Source: IGN2 sp964639955 (GTDB lineage Bacteria; Bacteroidota; Ignavibacteria; Ignavibacteriales; Ignavibacteriaceae). Taken from it: a DNA stretch of 64,000 nt. The position numbers and the translations under genes are program-made. Under the pieces are notes generated by a model. It ran no database searches, was not told where the DNA came from, and saw nothing but the letters and a program-made list of their open reading frames with translations. The first letter of the stretch is position 1. Each line of letters begins with the position of its first letter. The DNA lies in assembly GCA_964639955.1 (NCBI GenBank), contig CAZXGJ010000002.1, forward strand, positions 62,001 through 126,000, written 5' to 3'. Below, piece after piece: positions 47,210 to 56,176 of this stretch.

Positions 47210-49303
47210 TTGAAAGAATATACTTCCAATTCTATCAGGAATATTGCATTAATTGGCCATGGTGGAAGCGGTAAAACTTCACTATCCGAAATTCTGCTTT
47301 ATACAGCAAAAGAAATAAACCGTATTGGTAAAATTGAAGAAGGCAACACTGTTTCTGATTACTCACCGAATGAAATTGAGAAACAGATGTCAATTTCTAC
47401 TGCTCTGATGCATCTTGAATGGAATAACATTAAAATAAATATTTTGGATACACCGGGATTTTCAGATTTTATAGGGGATGTTAAGAGTGCTCTAAAAGTT
47501 TCTGACACAGCCATTTTTGTCATTAAATCTGCAGAAGGTATTGAAGTTGGAACGGAGATAGTAAAGGAATTTGTAGATGAATATCAGCTACCAACAGCAG
47601 TGATAATAAATAAAGTGGATAACGAGCATTCTGCTTTTTTTGATACGGTTGGCAAGGCTAAGGAAAGATTGAATGGTGGAGTTACAGTAATTACTTTTCC
47701 GAATGCCGAAGGTTTAAATTTTAATGGCGTTATAGACGTTTTAAAAATGAAGGCCTGTTATTTCGGGCCACCTGGCAGCCGGACAGTTTCCGAAGAAGAT
47801 ATTCCTGCAGATTTAAAATCCAAGGCCGAATCATTAAGAACACAGCTTATCGAAAAGATAGCAGAAAGCTCGGAGGAATTGATGAATAAATACTTCGAGG
47901 ACGGAAATTTATCTGATGAAGATTTAAGCCTGGGATTGAGAAATGCTATCAATAATGGAAGCCTTGTTCCTGCATTTGCAATCTCTGCAACAAAAGCCGT
48001 TGGAATAAATAATTTTCTTGATTTTGCATCAAATTATTTTCCGTCGCCGGTTGAGCGGGGAACGGTAAAAGCCAGGTTAGCCGGAAAAAATGAACCAGTC
48101 CAGGTCAAAATTGATTCTGGTGGCGAACCGGTTATGTTTATATTTAAAACAATTTCAGAACAACACGTAGGTGAGCTGTCATTATTTAAAGTCATCTCAG
48201 GCAAAATAACATCAGGTATGGACCTGATAAATGAAGCTAATAACAAAACCGAACGATTGAATCAATTGTCAATCCTCAACGGGCACAACAGAAAAGAAAT
48301 TTCTCAAATAATAGCCGGAGATATTGGTTCAGTAGTGAAACTTAAAGACACTCACACTAACAATACACTTGCATCAAAAAATTACTCGGTAATAATCGAG
48401 CCTATTGCATTTCCGGAACCTGTTATAAGAGGTGCAATTCAGCCCAAAACTAAAGGAGATGAAGATAAAATCGGAACAGGGCTGCACACTTTGCATGAGG
48501 AAGACCCTTCATTCCTGGTAAATTTCGATCCGGAAATATCGCAAACAATAATTTACGGGCAGGGAGAGCTTCAACTGTTGCTGGCAGTGAAAAGACTTAA
48601 AGACCGTTATGGCGTTGATGTTGATTTGGTAGAGCCACGTATTCCGTACCGTGAGACCATTAAAGCTGTTGTTAATGATGTAGAATATAAACATAAAAAA
48701 CAGTCCGGCGGACGTGGTCAGTACGGGCATGTTCATTTCAAACTTGAACCTTTGCCCAGAGGAAAAGGATTTGAGTTTGTAGATGCTATAGTAGGTGGTG
48801 TAGTTCCGGGCAGATTTATTCCTGCGGTTGAAAAAGGGATTAACGAAACTATGGCAAAAGGTGTGTTGGCAGGTAATAAAGTAGTTGATGTGAGATTAAC
48901 TCTCTTTGATGGAACATATCACACTGTCGACTCTGATGAAATGTCCTTTAAAATTGCCGCGAGCATGTGTTTCAGGAAAGGATTCCTGGAAGCAAAACCG
49001 GTTTTACTTGAGCCGATTTACGAAATTGATGTTAAAGTTCCGGAAGAATATATGGGTGATGTTATGGGTGATATCTCAAGTAAACGTGGTAAAATTCTTG
49101 GAATGGACTCTGACGGCCACTTCCAGAAAATTAAAGCATTAGTACCTTTGGCAGAACTGTATAAATATTCCTCGCACCTGCGAAGTCTCACTCAGGGAAG
49201 AGGAACTCACAAGCGAAAGTTCGATCATTATGAAGAAATGCCCAAAGAAATAGAACAAAAAGTTATTGAGGAATACAAAAAATCAAAAGAAGAAGGTAAT
49301 TAA
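47210..49303 (+). CDS. Elongation factor G-like GTPase (EF-G2 type)
   Basis: A 697-residue five-domain translational GTPase paralogue. It starts at TTG after GGAGGGA. The P-loop is GHGGSGKTSL (about 16-25), not the AHIDAGKTTT of canonical EF-G. Switch II reads DTPGFSDF, so the normally catalytic His of DTPGH is Phe (F84). NKVD and SATK (G4, G5) are kept, and domains II-V follow (GGRGQYGHVHFKLEP, GVVPGRFIPAVEKGI, RGKILGMDS, LTQGRGTHKRKFDHYEEMP). EF-G2-type proteins are reported to differ in ribosome-dependent GTPase activity. The house EF-G is presumably elsewhere. Confidence 0.9.
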   Translation: MKEYTSNSIRNIALIGHGGSGKTSLSEILLYTAKEINRIGKIEEGNTVSDYSPNEIEKQMSISTALMHLEWNNIKINILDTPGFSDFIGDVKSALKVSDTAIFVIKSAEGIEVGTEIVKEFVDEYQLPTAVIINKVDNEHSAFFDTVGKAKERLNGGVTVITFPNAEGLNFNGVIDVLKMKACYFGPPGSRTVSEEDIPADLKSKAESLRTQLIEKIAESSEELMNKYFEDGNLSDEDLSLGLRNAINNGSLVPAFAISATKAVGINNFLDFASNYFPSPVERGTVKARLAGKNEPVQVKIDSGGEPVMFIFKTISEQHVGELSLFKVISGKITSGMDLINEANNKTERLNQLSILNGHNRKEISQIIAGDIGSVVKLKDTHTNNTLASKNYSVIIEPIAFPEPVIRGAIQPKTKGDEDKIGTGLHTLHEEDPSFLVNFDPEISQTIIYGQGELQLLLAVKRLKDRYGVDVDLVEPRIPYRETIKAVVNDVEYKHKKQSGGRGQYGHVHFKLEPLPRGKGFEFVDAIVGGVVPGRFIPAVEKGINETMAKGVLAGNKVVDVRLTLFDGTYHTVDSDEMSFKIAASMCFRKGFLEAKPVLLEPIYEIDVKVPEEYMGDVMGDISSKRGKILGMDSDGHFQKIKALVPLAELYKYSSHLRSLTQGRGTHKRKFDHYEEMPKEIEQKVIEEYKKSKEEGN

Positions 49304-49361
49304 AGATTATAATCCTGAAAATTATCATAATTCTTTTCTTACAATGCTGTAATTCTAAAGA

Positions 49362-49378
49362 CCTTCCCTTAGGGAAGG
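49362..49378. repeat. 17-base perfect palindrome in front of the HIT gene
   Basis: CCTTCCCTTAGGGAAGG has 8-base arms around one central base and lies 16 bases before the ATG at 49395, followed by GGTTGGGATAGG. It resembles dispersed C/G-rich palindromes of Bacteroidota genomes, but only one copy is seen here. Confidence 0.4.
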
Positions 49379-49394
49379 GTTGGGATAGGCTTTT

Positions 49395-49901
49395 ATGAAA
49401 AATCTCTGGTCGCCTTGGCGTTCCAAGTATATTGAATCTTTTAAAGATGAACAATCCGGTGGCGATTGCATTTTTTGCGAGGCTTTAAAATTTGATGTTT
49501 CAGATTTAAGCAATTTAGTAGTTCACAAATCAAATTTTACCTATACAATCCTTAACCTTTATCCATATAACAATGGTCACCTTATGATTGTGCCGTTCAG
49601 GCATTTGTGGGAACTGGAAAAGTTATCCAGAGATGAATCTGGAGAAATTATGGAGCAATTAATTCTGGCAAAACTTGTACTTGCTGAAATTTACAAACCT
49701 CAGGGATTTAACATCGGTCTTAACCTGGGAAGAGCCGGCGGAGCTGGAATTGAAGAACATATACATTTTCACATAGTTCCCCGATGGAGCGGTGATACCA
49801 ACTTTATGCCTGTGCTGGGGGAAGTTAAAATAATTTCGCAGGAATTAATGGAAACAAAAAGGAAAATGCTGGATGCGTACAGCAATTTTTCCGGAAAATA
49901 A
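49395..49901 (+). CDS. HIT-family hydrolase (Ap4A-hydrolase/FHIT-like)
   Basis: A 168-residue nucleotide hydrolase or transferase of the histidine-triad family. The catalytic triad is EEHIHFHIVPRW (HxHxH) at about residues 118-129. The N terminus has a Zn-type pair CIFCEA (about 22-27), and NNGHLMIVPFRH is the conserved strand. The start LWSPWRSKYIESF is typical of this Bacteroidota/Chlorobi subfamily of Ap4A-hydrolase-like HIT proteins. A palindrome and G-rich sequence precede it. Confidence 0.93.
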   Translation: MKNLWSPWRSKYIESFKDEQSGGDCIFCEALKFDVSDLSNLVVHKSNFTYTILNLYPYNNGHLMIVPFRHLWELEKLSRDESGEIMEQLILAKLVLAEIYKPQGFNIGLNLGRAGGAGIEEHIHFHIVPRWSGDTNFMPVLGEVKIISQELMETKRKMLDAYSNFSGK

Positions 49902-49944
49902 TCCTGATTCCTTCCAACCTTTTAATATTCATTCTGAGTGATTA

Positions 49945-50487
49945 ATGAAAAAAAGATTACCCTTACTTATCGCCACTTTAGTATTTCTTTTTATTTCTTG
50001 CGGAAAGGACGAAATACCCGAAAGTCAGCTTATCATTAAAGATAATATCATTTACAAGAAAGGCAGCGACAAACCATTTACCGGCAAAGAAAAAGCCCGT
50101 ATCCAGAATAAAATTATTGAGTACGATGTGGTTGACGGAATTAAACACGGCGACTTCCGCCTCTATTACGAAGACGGAACTTTGCAGATTAAAGGCCGGA
50201 TCGATAAAAATAAAAATGTGGGTAAATGGCAATATTTTCTCGAAAGCGGGCAGCTCGAGTCTGAGGGGTTTTTTTTTGATGACCTTCCTGAAGGCAGATG
50301 GATTTGGTATTTTCCAAATGGAAATATAAAAGAAGAAGGAAGCTATCATAAAGGCAGCAGGGTTGGATGGTGGCGGCAGTTTGACGAGTCGGGTAAATTA
50401 ATTTTTGAAAAAGAATTTGAAGTCAGCGATTCTTTAATGGTTGCGGAAGATAGTCTCATCTTAAAACCTGATGCGATACTGTATTAA
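49945..50487 (+). CDS. MORN-variant-repeat lipoprotein
   Basis: A 180-residue exported protein. The signal ends in LFISCGKDE, a lipobox. The body is a run of about five MORN-variant repeats of the form G-x-W/R-x-Y-Y-x2-G-x-L-x-x-x-G (HGDFRLYYEDGTLQIKG, GKWQYFLESGQLESEG, GRWIWYFPNGNIKEEG, GWWRQFDESGKLIFEK). The YwqK group has the same repeats. Their function at the cell surface is unknown. It lies 43 bases after the HIT gene and 6 before the DUF72 gene. Confidence 0.85.
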   Translation: MKKRLPLLIATLVFLFISCGKDEIPESQLIIKDNIIYKKGSDKPFTGKEKARIQNKIIEYDVVDGIKHGDFRLYYEDGTLQIKGRIDKNKNVGKWQYFLESGQLESEGFFFDDLPEGRWIWYFPNGNIKEEGSYHKGSRVGWWRQFDESGKLIFEKEFEVSDSLMVAEDSLILKPDAILY

Positions 50488-50493
50488 ATTTTT

Positions 50494-51345
50494 ATGATAA
50501 GAATTGGTACCTGCAGCTGGAAATACGATTCTTGGAAAGGTTTGGTTTATTCCGAATCGGCAAAGATTAACCATCTGCAAGAATATTCTGCAAGATATAA
50601 CACTGTAGAAATAGATCAGTGGTTTTGGTCCTTATTTGAAAATGAAAAAATTGTTTTACCAAAAATTAATGTTGCAGAATCCTACAAAAAATCTGTGCCA
50701 AAAGATTTTTTGTTCACTATAAAAGTTCCTAACTCAATAACCTTAACTCACTACTATAATAAAAGTAAAACAGAATCGTTAATATCCAATCCATATTTTT
50801 TATCTGCTGATTTATTCAATCAATTTCTTGAGTCAATTGTTCCATTAAAGAATAATATTGGTTGTCTGATATTACAATTTGAATATCTGAACAAACAAAA
50901 GATTAGCTCGCAAAAGGAATTTCAGAATAAATTTTATGAATTTTATAAAAGGCTTGGGAGTAAAATTCCTCCAATAGGAATAGAAATCAGAAATCCAAAT
51001 TTTCTTAACAAATCATACTTTCAGTTTCTTAATGAATTGAATTTAGCCGTTGTATTTCTTGAAGGTTACTATATGCCACCAATAGTTGAGGTTTATAAAA
51101 AGAACAAGGATAAAATCAAAAATCTTGCTGTAATTAGGCTTCACGGACCGAATAGGAGAGAGATTGAAAAAATTGCTAATGATAATTGGAATAAAATTTA
51201 TATCAAACGGGATAAGGAGATTAAAGAAATAGTGGAAATGATTAAGGAGCTTGAAAAAAACGAAGTTGATCTTTTTGTAAATGTTAACAATCATTTTGAA
51301 GGGTCTGCACCACTTACGATTGAAAGAATAAAGAACCAATTGTAA
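50494..51345 (+). CDS. DUF72-family protein
   Basis: A 283-residue TIM-barrel-like protein of the DUF72 (YecE) family. It starts IRIGTCSWKYDSWKGLVY and has YNTVEIDQWFW, FTIKVPNSIT, GCLILQFEY, IGIEIRNPNF, VIRLHGPNR and VNNHFEGSAPLT, the usual ordered strands with conserved Arg and His. The function is unknown. It is followed by the CAT-anticodon tRNA. Confidence 0.9.
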   Translation: MIRIGTCSWKYDSWKGLVYSESAKINHLQEYSARYNTVEIDQWFWSLFENEKIVLPKINVAESYKKSVPKDFLFTIKVPNSITLTHYYNKSKTESLISNPYFLSADLFNQFLESIVPLKNNIGCLILQFEYLNKQKISSQKEFQNKFYEFYKRLGSKIPPIGIEIRNPNFLNKSYFQFLNELNLAVVFLEGYYMPPIVEVYKKNKDKIKNLAVIRLHGPNRREIEKIANDNWNKIYIKRDKEIKEIVEMIKELEKNEVDLFVNVNNHFEGSAPLTIERIKNQL

Positions 51346-51348
51346 TTA

Positions 51349-51379
51349 TTGATTTAGCAAAGTAATAGTATTAAATTTG
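51349..51379 (+). promoter_or_regulatory. Bacteroidetes-type promoter of the CAT-anticodon tRNA
   Basis: TTG (51349-51351), 20 bases, then TAAATTTG (51372-51379), a full match, 13 bases before the tRNA. Confidence 0.65.
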
Positions 51380-51391
51380 CAGCAATATTTT

Positions 51392-51465
51392 GGGCCCATA
51401 GCTCAGTTGGTTAGAGCATCTGACTCATAATCAGAGGGTCGGTGGTTCAAGCCCATCTGGGCCCA
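51392..51465 (+). tRNA. tRNA with CAT anticodon (Met, or lysidine-type Ile2)
   Basis: A complete cloverleaf: acceptor GGGCCCA/TGGGCCC, D-arm AGCTCAGTTGGTTAGAGC, anticodon stem TCTGA/TCAGA with loop CTCATAA (CAT), T-arm GGTGGTTCAAGCCCATC with one wobble pair, discriminator A. It lacks initiator marks (no C-A first mismatch). The GACTCATAATC core also fits tRNA-Ile2, so the amino acid is not certain. No encoded CCA. Confidence 0.93.
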
Positions 51466-51470
51466 CACAG

Positions 51471-51510
51471 AAACCCTTGAAACATTACGTTTTGAGGGTT
51501 TTTTATTTTT
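51471..51510 (+). terminator. Intrinsic terminator of the CAT-anticodon tRNA
   Basis: A 13-bp stem (51471-51483 with 51489-51501, two wobble pairs) around a 5-base loop, followed by a T-rich run. It stands between the tRNA and the convergent methyltransferase gene and reaches that gene's stop codon. Confidence 0.75.
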
Positions 51511-52774
51511 AGGGTTTTCTGAAAAGTACAATTCTATTTGTATTCGTACCCACCTGATTATTTTTTATTCCCCAGATATTTGCTGTTTTGGTGAAGGTTT
51601 GAAGATTTACCAAAATTCCTATGCAATCGAAGCCGGTTTTTATTCCTATCGGAACAATGTGCTCATCCAAATTCAATTTACCTTTTCTAACTTCACCAAC
51701 TTCAAAGGCAACCTTGCCGTTTGGTTTTGTAATCCTATAAAGTTCTTTAAAGACTTCTCCCATTACAAATTTCCAGTCAGAAATTTTTTGGAGTGAAGTT
51801 ATTTTTTCGGCAATGTCGTCAGAATTTATATCGTTAAACCAGCATCTAAGCCAATTATCGTATTTATAATTAACTATATTAAGAAACGGTGGCGACGTAA
51901 CTACAAGATTGACTGAATTTGATTTTATCTTTACTGTATAGCGTGCGTCATCTGAAAAAAATGCAGATTTGCTTCCGATAGTACGCAGTTTATTAGCCAA
52001 TTCACTGTTAATTCCCTTAATCAAATCCCGGCTTTTTTTCAGGATGATTTTCTTTATGTCTTTATATTCCGGTTTTTGATTCCGTAGCTGGTTTATCCTT
52101 ATTTGTCTCTGAGGTGAAACTGCCTGATTTGGTGGTAGGGTATAAACCGAAAAAAAGTTCTTCGAATGACCGGTTAACCGGTTAGTTGCCACCATACGGA
52201 TCCATTTATCAATATAATCTTCGTGATTTAATTTGTCTTTATCAATTAAATAATTTCTTAACGATACAATTTCAGATTCCGTAACAGGATGATAAAACAT
52301 TGAGAGGTTGATATCAGCTTTTATGTTTTTTTTAAACTTCAATAACTCCAATCTGTTCTCGATATCAGCTAATTCCGGGATGTTCAAACGTGGTTCTGTC
52401 AGTATTCTGCTCAACGGATTAATATCGTTTGAAATAATTTTTCTGCCAAGCAATGCAGCTTCAATTATAGTTGTTCCTCTGCCTGCAAAAGGGTCGTAGA
52501 CTAAATCACCCTCAACTGTAAATAAATTTATGAAGAAACGAGGGAGTTCCGGCTTAAAGCAAGCACGGTAAGAAATTTCGTGGATCGGATTGTTTTGTCT
52601 TTGTTTGGAAGTCCAGAGTTCACCTGAGTACTTTGGAATATTAAAACCATTTAACTCTATTTCCTCAATTTTGGTTAACTTTTCCTCAATCAGACCCTCT
52701 ATTGAAATCCGATTAAAGCTGCTTTTACTTCTATTTATTACAGATTCAGACATTTTCAATAATAATTTCTTCAA
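51509..52774 (-). CDS. Orphan site-specific DNA methyltransferase
   Basis: A 421-residue AdoMet-dependent amino-methyltransferase. A motif X-like NNPIHEISYRACFKPELP precedes motif I DPFAGRGTTIIEAALLG (about 95-111), and motif IV TSPPFLNIVNY lies about 185 residues later; this order (X, I, long gap, IV) fits the alpha class with the recognition region between I and IV. TSPPF is more frequent in N4-cytosine enzymes. VGEVRKGK and a C-terminal NIWGIKNNQVGTNTN follow. No restriction gene is next to it, so it may be a solitary or regulatory methylase. Target sequence unknown. Confidence 0.88.
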   Translation of the reverse strand: MKKLLLKMSESVINRSKSSFNRISIEGLIEEKLTKIEEIELNGFNIPKYSGELWTSKQRQNNPIHEISYRACFKPELPRFFINLFTVEGDLVYDPFAGRGTTIIEAALLGRKIISNDINPLSRILTEPRLNIPELADIENRLELLKFKKNIKADINLSMFYHPVTESEIVSLRNYLIDKDKLNHEDYIDKWIRMVATNRLTGHSKNFFSVYTLPPNQAVSPQRQIRINQLRNQKPEYKDIKKIILKKSRDLIKGINSELANKLRTIGSKSAFFSDDARYTVKIKSNSVNLVVTSPPFLNIVNYKYDNWLRCWFNDINSDDIAEKITSLQKISDWKFVMGEVFKELYRITKPNGKVAFEVGEVRKGKLNLDEHIVPIGIKTGFDCIGILVNLQTFTKTANIWGIKNNQVGTNTNRIVLFRKP

Positions 52775-52916
52775 AAATAAGGTCTACCTCTTAAATAAAA
52801 TATTTGTTATTGTTTTTTTATGTTGAAACCATCAACCTTTAAAATCTACAGTATATTACTTTTAAAATTTATAAATTGTATTCAGTTCCAATAAATTCAA
52901 TTTTAAAAGTATCAGG

Positions 52917-53849
52917 ATGAGCTATAAACTTGAAAATAATGAAACACTAAGTTTTGGATTGAAAAGAATTGCCCTGGAGAGAATTGATAAATCTGTGTTT
53001 GATATTTCCAAAAGAAATGGCGATAACACCGAAGAAATCCACGATGCGAGAAAAAACTTTAAAAAGATTCGTACAGTTCTTAGGCTCGTAAGATCCAAAC
53101 TAGGTGAGGAAATTTTTCAACATGAAAATTCCTTTTATCGTGATGCCGGGCGTACTTTATCTCAACTAAGAGACCAGACAGTTCTGATTACTACACTGGT
53201 TAAACTTACTGAAAACCTTGGTCAGGAATTTGAGAAATTTGATTTCTCCGGGTTAAAAAATTTTTTAGTTAAGAAATATGATGAAATCAAAGCAGATGCT
53301 ACAAGCACGGAGGGTATAATACATACTCTCTCAACAGAAATACTTCTTGCGCGAAGCCGGATATTCGATTGGCCGTTTTCCGGCGACAGTTTTAAGCTCG
53401 TTCATTTTGATCTTCAGAGAATTTATAAATCCGGGCAAATCCAGATGAGAAAGGTTCTCGAAGAGGGCATAAAAGAAAATGTTCACGAGTGGAGGAAAAG
53501 AACGAAAGACCTATGGTATTCAATGAGAATCCTTAGTAATATCTGGCCTGAAATAATGGGACCACTGGTTCTGCTGCTTGGCAATTTATCCGATATACTT
53601 GGCGATGCAAACGATTTATATTTACTTAAGCAGGAAATTTGGGGGAACCAAATTAAAATTAATAATGCCCCTGTGACTGCAGATTTTATCAATTTTATAG
53701 ACAAGCGAATTAATGATCTTCTGAGAGAAGCTAAGTTTATAGGTCGAAGAGTTTATTCAGAAAAATCAGAATTCTTTGCAGGCAGAATAAAGAATTATTT
53801 TGAAATCTGGCGAAGCGAATATAAACCGCTGCGGTATTATTATATTTAA
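52917..53849 (+). CDS. CHAD-domain protein
   Basis: A 310-residue helical protein of the CHAD family. The signature EIHDARKNFKKIRTVLRLVR is at about residues 41-60, RDAGRTLSQLRDQTVL follows, and the second half repeats the pattern with VHEWRKRTKDLWYSMRIL and LGDANDLYLL. Basic residues and His in these helices bind polyphosphate in characterised members, often at polyphosphate granules. No CYTH triphosphatase domain is fused or adjacent. It is a single gene between a divergent methyltransferase and a convergent cytochrome-barrel gene. Confidence 0.9.
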   Translation: MSYKLENNETLSFGLKRIALERIDKSVFDISKRNGDNTEEIHDARKNFKKIRTVLRLVRSKLGEEIFQHENSFYRDAGRTLSQLRDQTVLITTLVKLTENLGQEFEKFDFSGLKNFLVKKYDEIKADATSTEGIIHTLSTEILLARSRIFDWPFSGDSFKLVHFDLQRIYKSGQIQMRKVLEEGIKENVHEWRKRTKDLWYSMRILSNIWPEIMGPLVLLLGNLSDILGDANDLYLLKQEIWGNQIKINNAPVTADFINFIDKRINDLLREAKFIGRRVYSEKSEFFAGRIKNYFEIWRSEYKPLRYYYI

Positions 53850-53941
53850 CAGGGACATATCTGATTTATATAAGCTTAAGTTCTTCAATCAATCAGGAAA
53901 ATTTATCAAACAATTACCAGCGCACTGAATCCCCCAATTTA

Positions 53942-55042
53942 TCAATACCAAAAATGAAACTGAAGAACAAATGAATCGTTAGAAACGCTTGGTTGTTCAA
54001 TTATGAACCTGTATTGGGGTCTTATTTCTATAAAAGCATAAGGAAACCACTCAAATCCTACAATCAGGTGCTGCAGCTCATCACTGCTTACGTCATTATC
54101 CGGATCGAACCAATCCCATCTCACAACAGCATCAAGACCTAAAATTATTGCATAAGTTGCTTCAGCCATAGCCATGCTGGATTTTTTGCCGGTTGTAATA
54201 ACATTATTTGCAATATCGAACTCACCCATCAGGGTAAAGCGTTTATAACCAAAAGCAATGAACCCGCCATAAAAATCCGATGTCTGCGGTACTTTAGCAG
54301 CAGCGTAAGATGCGCCAGTAAGTAAGCTGACTTTTCCAATTCTCGGTGTAAGTTCTAAACGTGTTGTATATGTAGGATCTTTTGTAAAAGTAGAATTATT
54401 TAAAATATTCGAGCCGGCGCTGGCAGTTAGAAATACCCAATTATCAATGTAAACTCCAGCTTCAACACCAACTTCTGTATAAAAGGGTGAATAAATAAGA
54501 CCTTGCCTTTTAGTAGCACCTGATAATACAAATAAATCTCCGCCTCTTGTGTAGGCAGTGTGGTCATCCAGCCGTATACCGTAATTCGGCTGAAATGAAC
54601 CAACTTTAAGGTAACTGTTGTTGGGCAGAATATGCAGTACGCCATAAGCTTCCCATATTTCCTGGATAAAATCATATCTGCCGAGCAGGTTAATATTATC
54701 GGCGAGAGCAAAGTTTGTGTAAATAGAACCTGTCATTTGCTGGAAGTCTGATTTCTTTTTAGAACCTGAATAGAGAAATTGAGTTCTGTAATCAAGGCCG
54801 ATAGTTATATTTTCACCAATCTTTGGGGTCATTGCAAATTTATCATCGCGTGGCGAAACCATACTCATAATATTTTTACTGAAATTCCATCCGTTTTCAT
54901 TACGGATTATTCCGCCCGTTGGATTGTAATGACAGTCAATGCATTTATCTCCCAACCGCACGGCAAATCGTGGCAGTGAATAAACAGAAGCCTGATACGA
55001 TAACAATATTAAACTAATTACTACTATTATTAAAGCTTTCAT
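53942..55042 (-). CDS. Monohaem cytochrome c fused to an outer-membrane beta-barrel
   Basis: A 366-residue exported protein with a signal peptide (about 1-22). One c-type haem motif CIDCH lies at about residues 34-38 in LGDKCIDCHYNPTGGIIRNENGW, directly followed by about 290 residues of alternating polar/aromatic strands (DYRTQFLYSG, GRYDFIQEIWEAYG, YLKVGSFQPNYGIR, VVRWDWFDPDNDVSSDE) ending in VLQFHFWY, a terminal aromatic typical of outer-membrane barrels. The layout recalls Cyc2, the Fe(II)-oxidising porin-cytochrome, though sequence identity is not claimed. It may carry electrons across the outer membrane. It is a single gene. Confidence 0.85.
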   Translation of the reverse strand: MKALIIVVISLILLSYQASVYSLPRFAVRLGDKCIDCHYNPTGGIIRNENGWNFSKNIMSMVSPRDDKFAMTPKIGENITIGLDYRTQFLYSGSKKKSDFQQMTGSIYTNFALADNINLLGRYDFIQEIWEAYGVLHILPNNSYLKVGSFQPNYGIRLDDHTAYTRGGDLFVLSGATKRQGLIYSPFYTEVGVEAGVYIDNWVFLTASAGSNILNNSTFTKDPTYTTRLELTPRIGKVSLLTGASYAAAKVPQTSDFYGGFIAFGYKRFTLMGEFDIANNVITTGKKSSMAMAEATYAIILGLDAVVRWDWFDPDNDVSSDELQHLIVGFEWFPYAFIEIRPQYRFIIEQPSVSNDSFVLQFHFWY

Positions 55043-55079
55043 TATACCTCTTTTGTGTCAAGACACATTATTTTAAATG

Positions 55080-55110
55080 TCAATTTAGTTTAATTATTAA
55101 TAGCTAACAA
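55080..55110 (-). promoter_or_regulatory. Weak candidate promoter of the cytochrome-barrel gene
   Basis: On the minus strand TTG (55108-55110), 20 bases, then TAAATTGA (55080-55087); the last two bases do not fit TTTG. Confidence 0.3.
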
Positions 55111-55178
55111 ATTTTTTTTATTGTCATATTTTTAAAGCCCTTTAGCCGGAACTAATGATAAAAAATGTTATTTTACAG

Positions 55179-55209
55179 TTGAATTTTTTTTAATTGGTGT
55201 ATAATTTTG
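55179..55209 (+). promoter_or_regulatory. Bacteroidetes-type promoter of the Gld-like ABC operon
   Basis: TTG (55179-55181), 20 bases, then TAATTTTG (55202-55209), a full match, 30 bases before the ATG at 55240. Confidence 0.7.
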
Positions 55210-55239
55210 CCTCCGATTTAATCAAACTTCCTGAAATAA

Positions 55240-56175
55240 ATGAGCATAGTTGTAAACAATCTTACTAAAAAATTTGGTTCGCAGCGAGCTGTCGATAATA
55301 TTTCCTTTGAAGTAAAAGAAGGGGAGATACTGGGATTCTTAGGGCCAAATGGTGCTGGTAAAACAACCACAATGAAAATTCTTACCTGCTACATCGCTCC
55401 ATCCGATGGAGATGCTAAGGTGAACGGATTTTCAGTCCTTGAAAATCAGGATGAAATAAAAAAGAAAATCGGATATCTGCCGGAAAACAATCCACTTTAC
55501 TATGATATGCCTGTATTAGATTATCTGAAATTTGTCGCCGATCTTCAGGCTGTACCGAAGGATAAGATCCGGAAAAGAATTGCAGAGATGGTTTATGTTT
55601 GCGGATTGAATGTTGAAAAACACAAGAAGATAGGTGAGCTATCGAAAGGGTTCAGGCAGAGAGTAGGATTAGCCCAGGCGATGATACACGACCCCGAAAT
55701 TTTAATACTTGATGAACCTACTTCCGGTCTTGATCCTAACCAGATCGTTGAAATAAGAAAACTAATTAGAGAATTAGGGAAACGGAAAACTGTTATTCTC
55801 AGCACTCACATTTTACCTGAGGTGGAAGCTACATGTGACAGGATTCTTATAATCAATAAAGGCAAAATTGTAGCTGATGGTACATCTGAAATGTTGCGTA
55901 AAAGAGCAAAAGGGCAAGAGATGGTTCGTGTGCAGATTGCTGAAGCAGAAAACAGGGATGAGGTTATTTCTTCACTGAGAAGTTTGGAAACTGTTGGTTT
56001 AGCAGATTTTGATAAGGAAACACTTAATTCGTTTATTGTAAATAGCAAAGACGATCGTTCACCGAGAAAAGATATTTTTAATATGTGTGTTCAGAAAAAC
56101 TGGATACTTACTGAGATGACGCCTATAGAAACAAAGCTTGAAGACATTTTCAGAGAATTAACAACAGCAAATTAA
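55240..56175 (+). CDS. ABC transporter ATP-binding protein, GldA-like
   Basis: A 311-residue ABC ATPase. Walker A is GPNGAGKTTT (about 36-45), the signature LSKGFRQRVGLAQAM, Walker B ILILDEPTSGLDP and switch His in ILSTHIL. A C-terminal extension of about 80 residues is typical of the GldA/NatA/CcmA-type exporters. It is the first gene of an operon with a permease and a GldG-like protein. GldA/F/G form a complex associated with gliding in some Bacteroidota, but non-gliding species also carry this set. Confidence 0.93.
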   Translation: MSIVVNNLTKKFGSQRAVDNISFEVKEGEILGFLGPNGAGKTTTMKILTCYIAPSDGDAKVNGFSVLENQDEIKKKIGYLPENNPLYYDMPVLDYLKFVADLQAVPKDKIRKRIAEMVYVCGLNVEKHKKIGELSKGFRQRVGLAQAMIHDPEILILDEPTSGLDPNQIVEIRKLIRELGKRKTVILSTHILPEVEATCDRILIINKGKIVADGTSEMLRKRAKGQEMVRVQIAEAENRDEVISSLRSLETVGLADFDKETLNSFIVNSKDDRSPRKDIFNMCVQKNWILTEMTPIETKLEDIFRELTTAN

Positions 56176-56176
56176 T

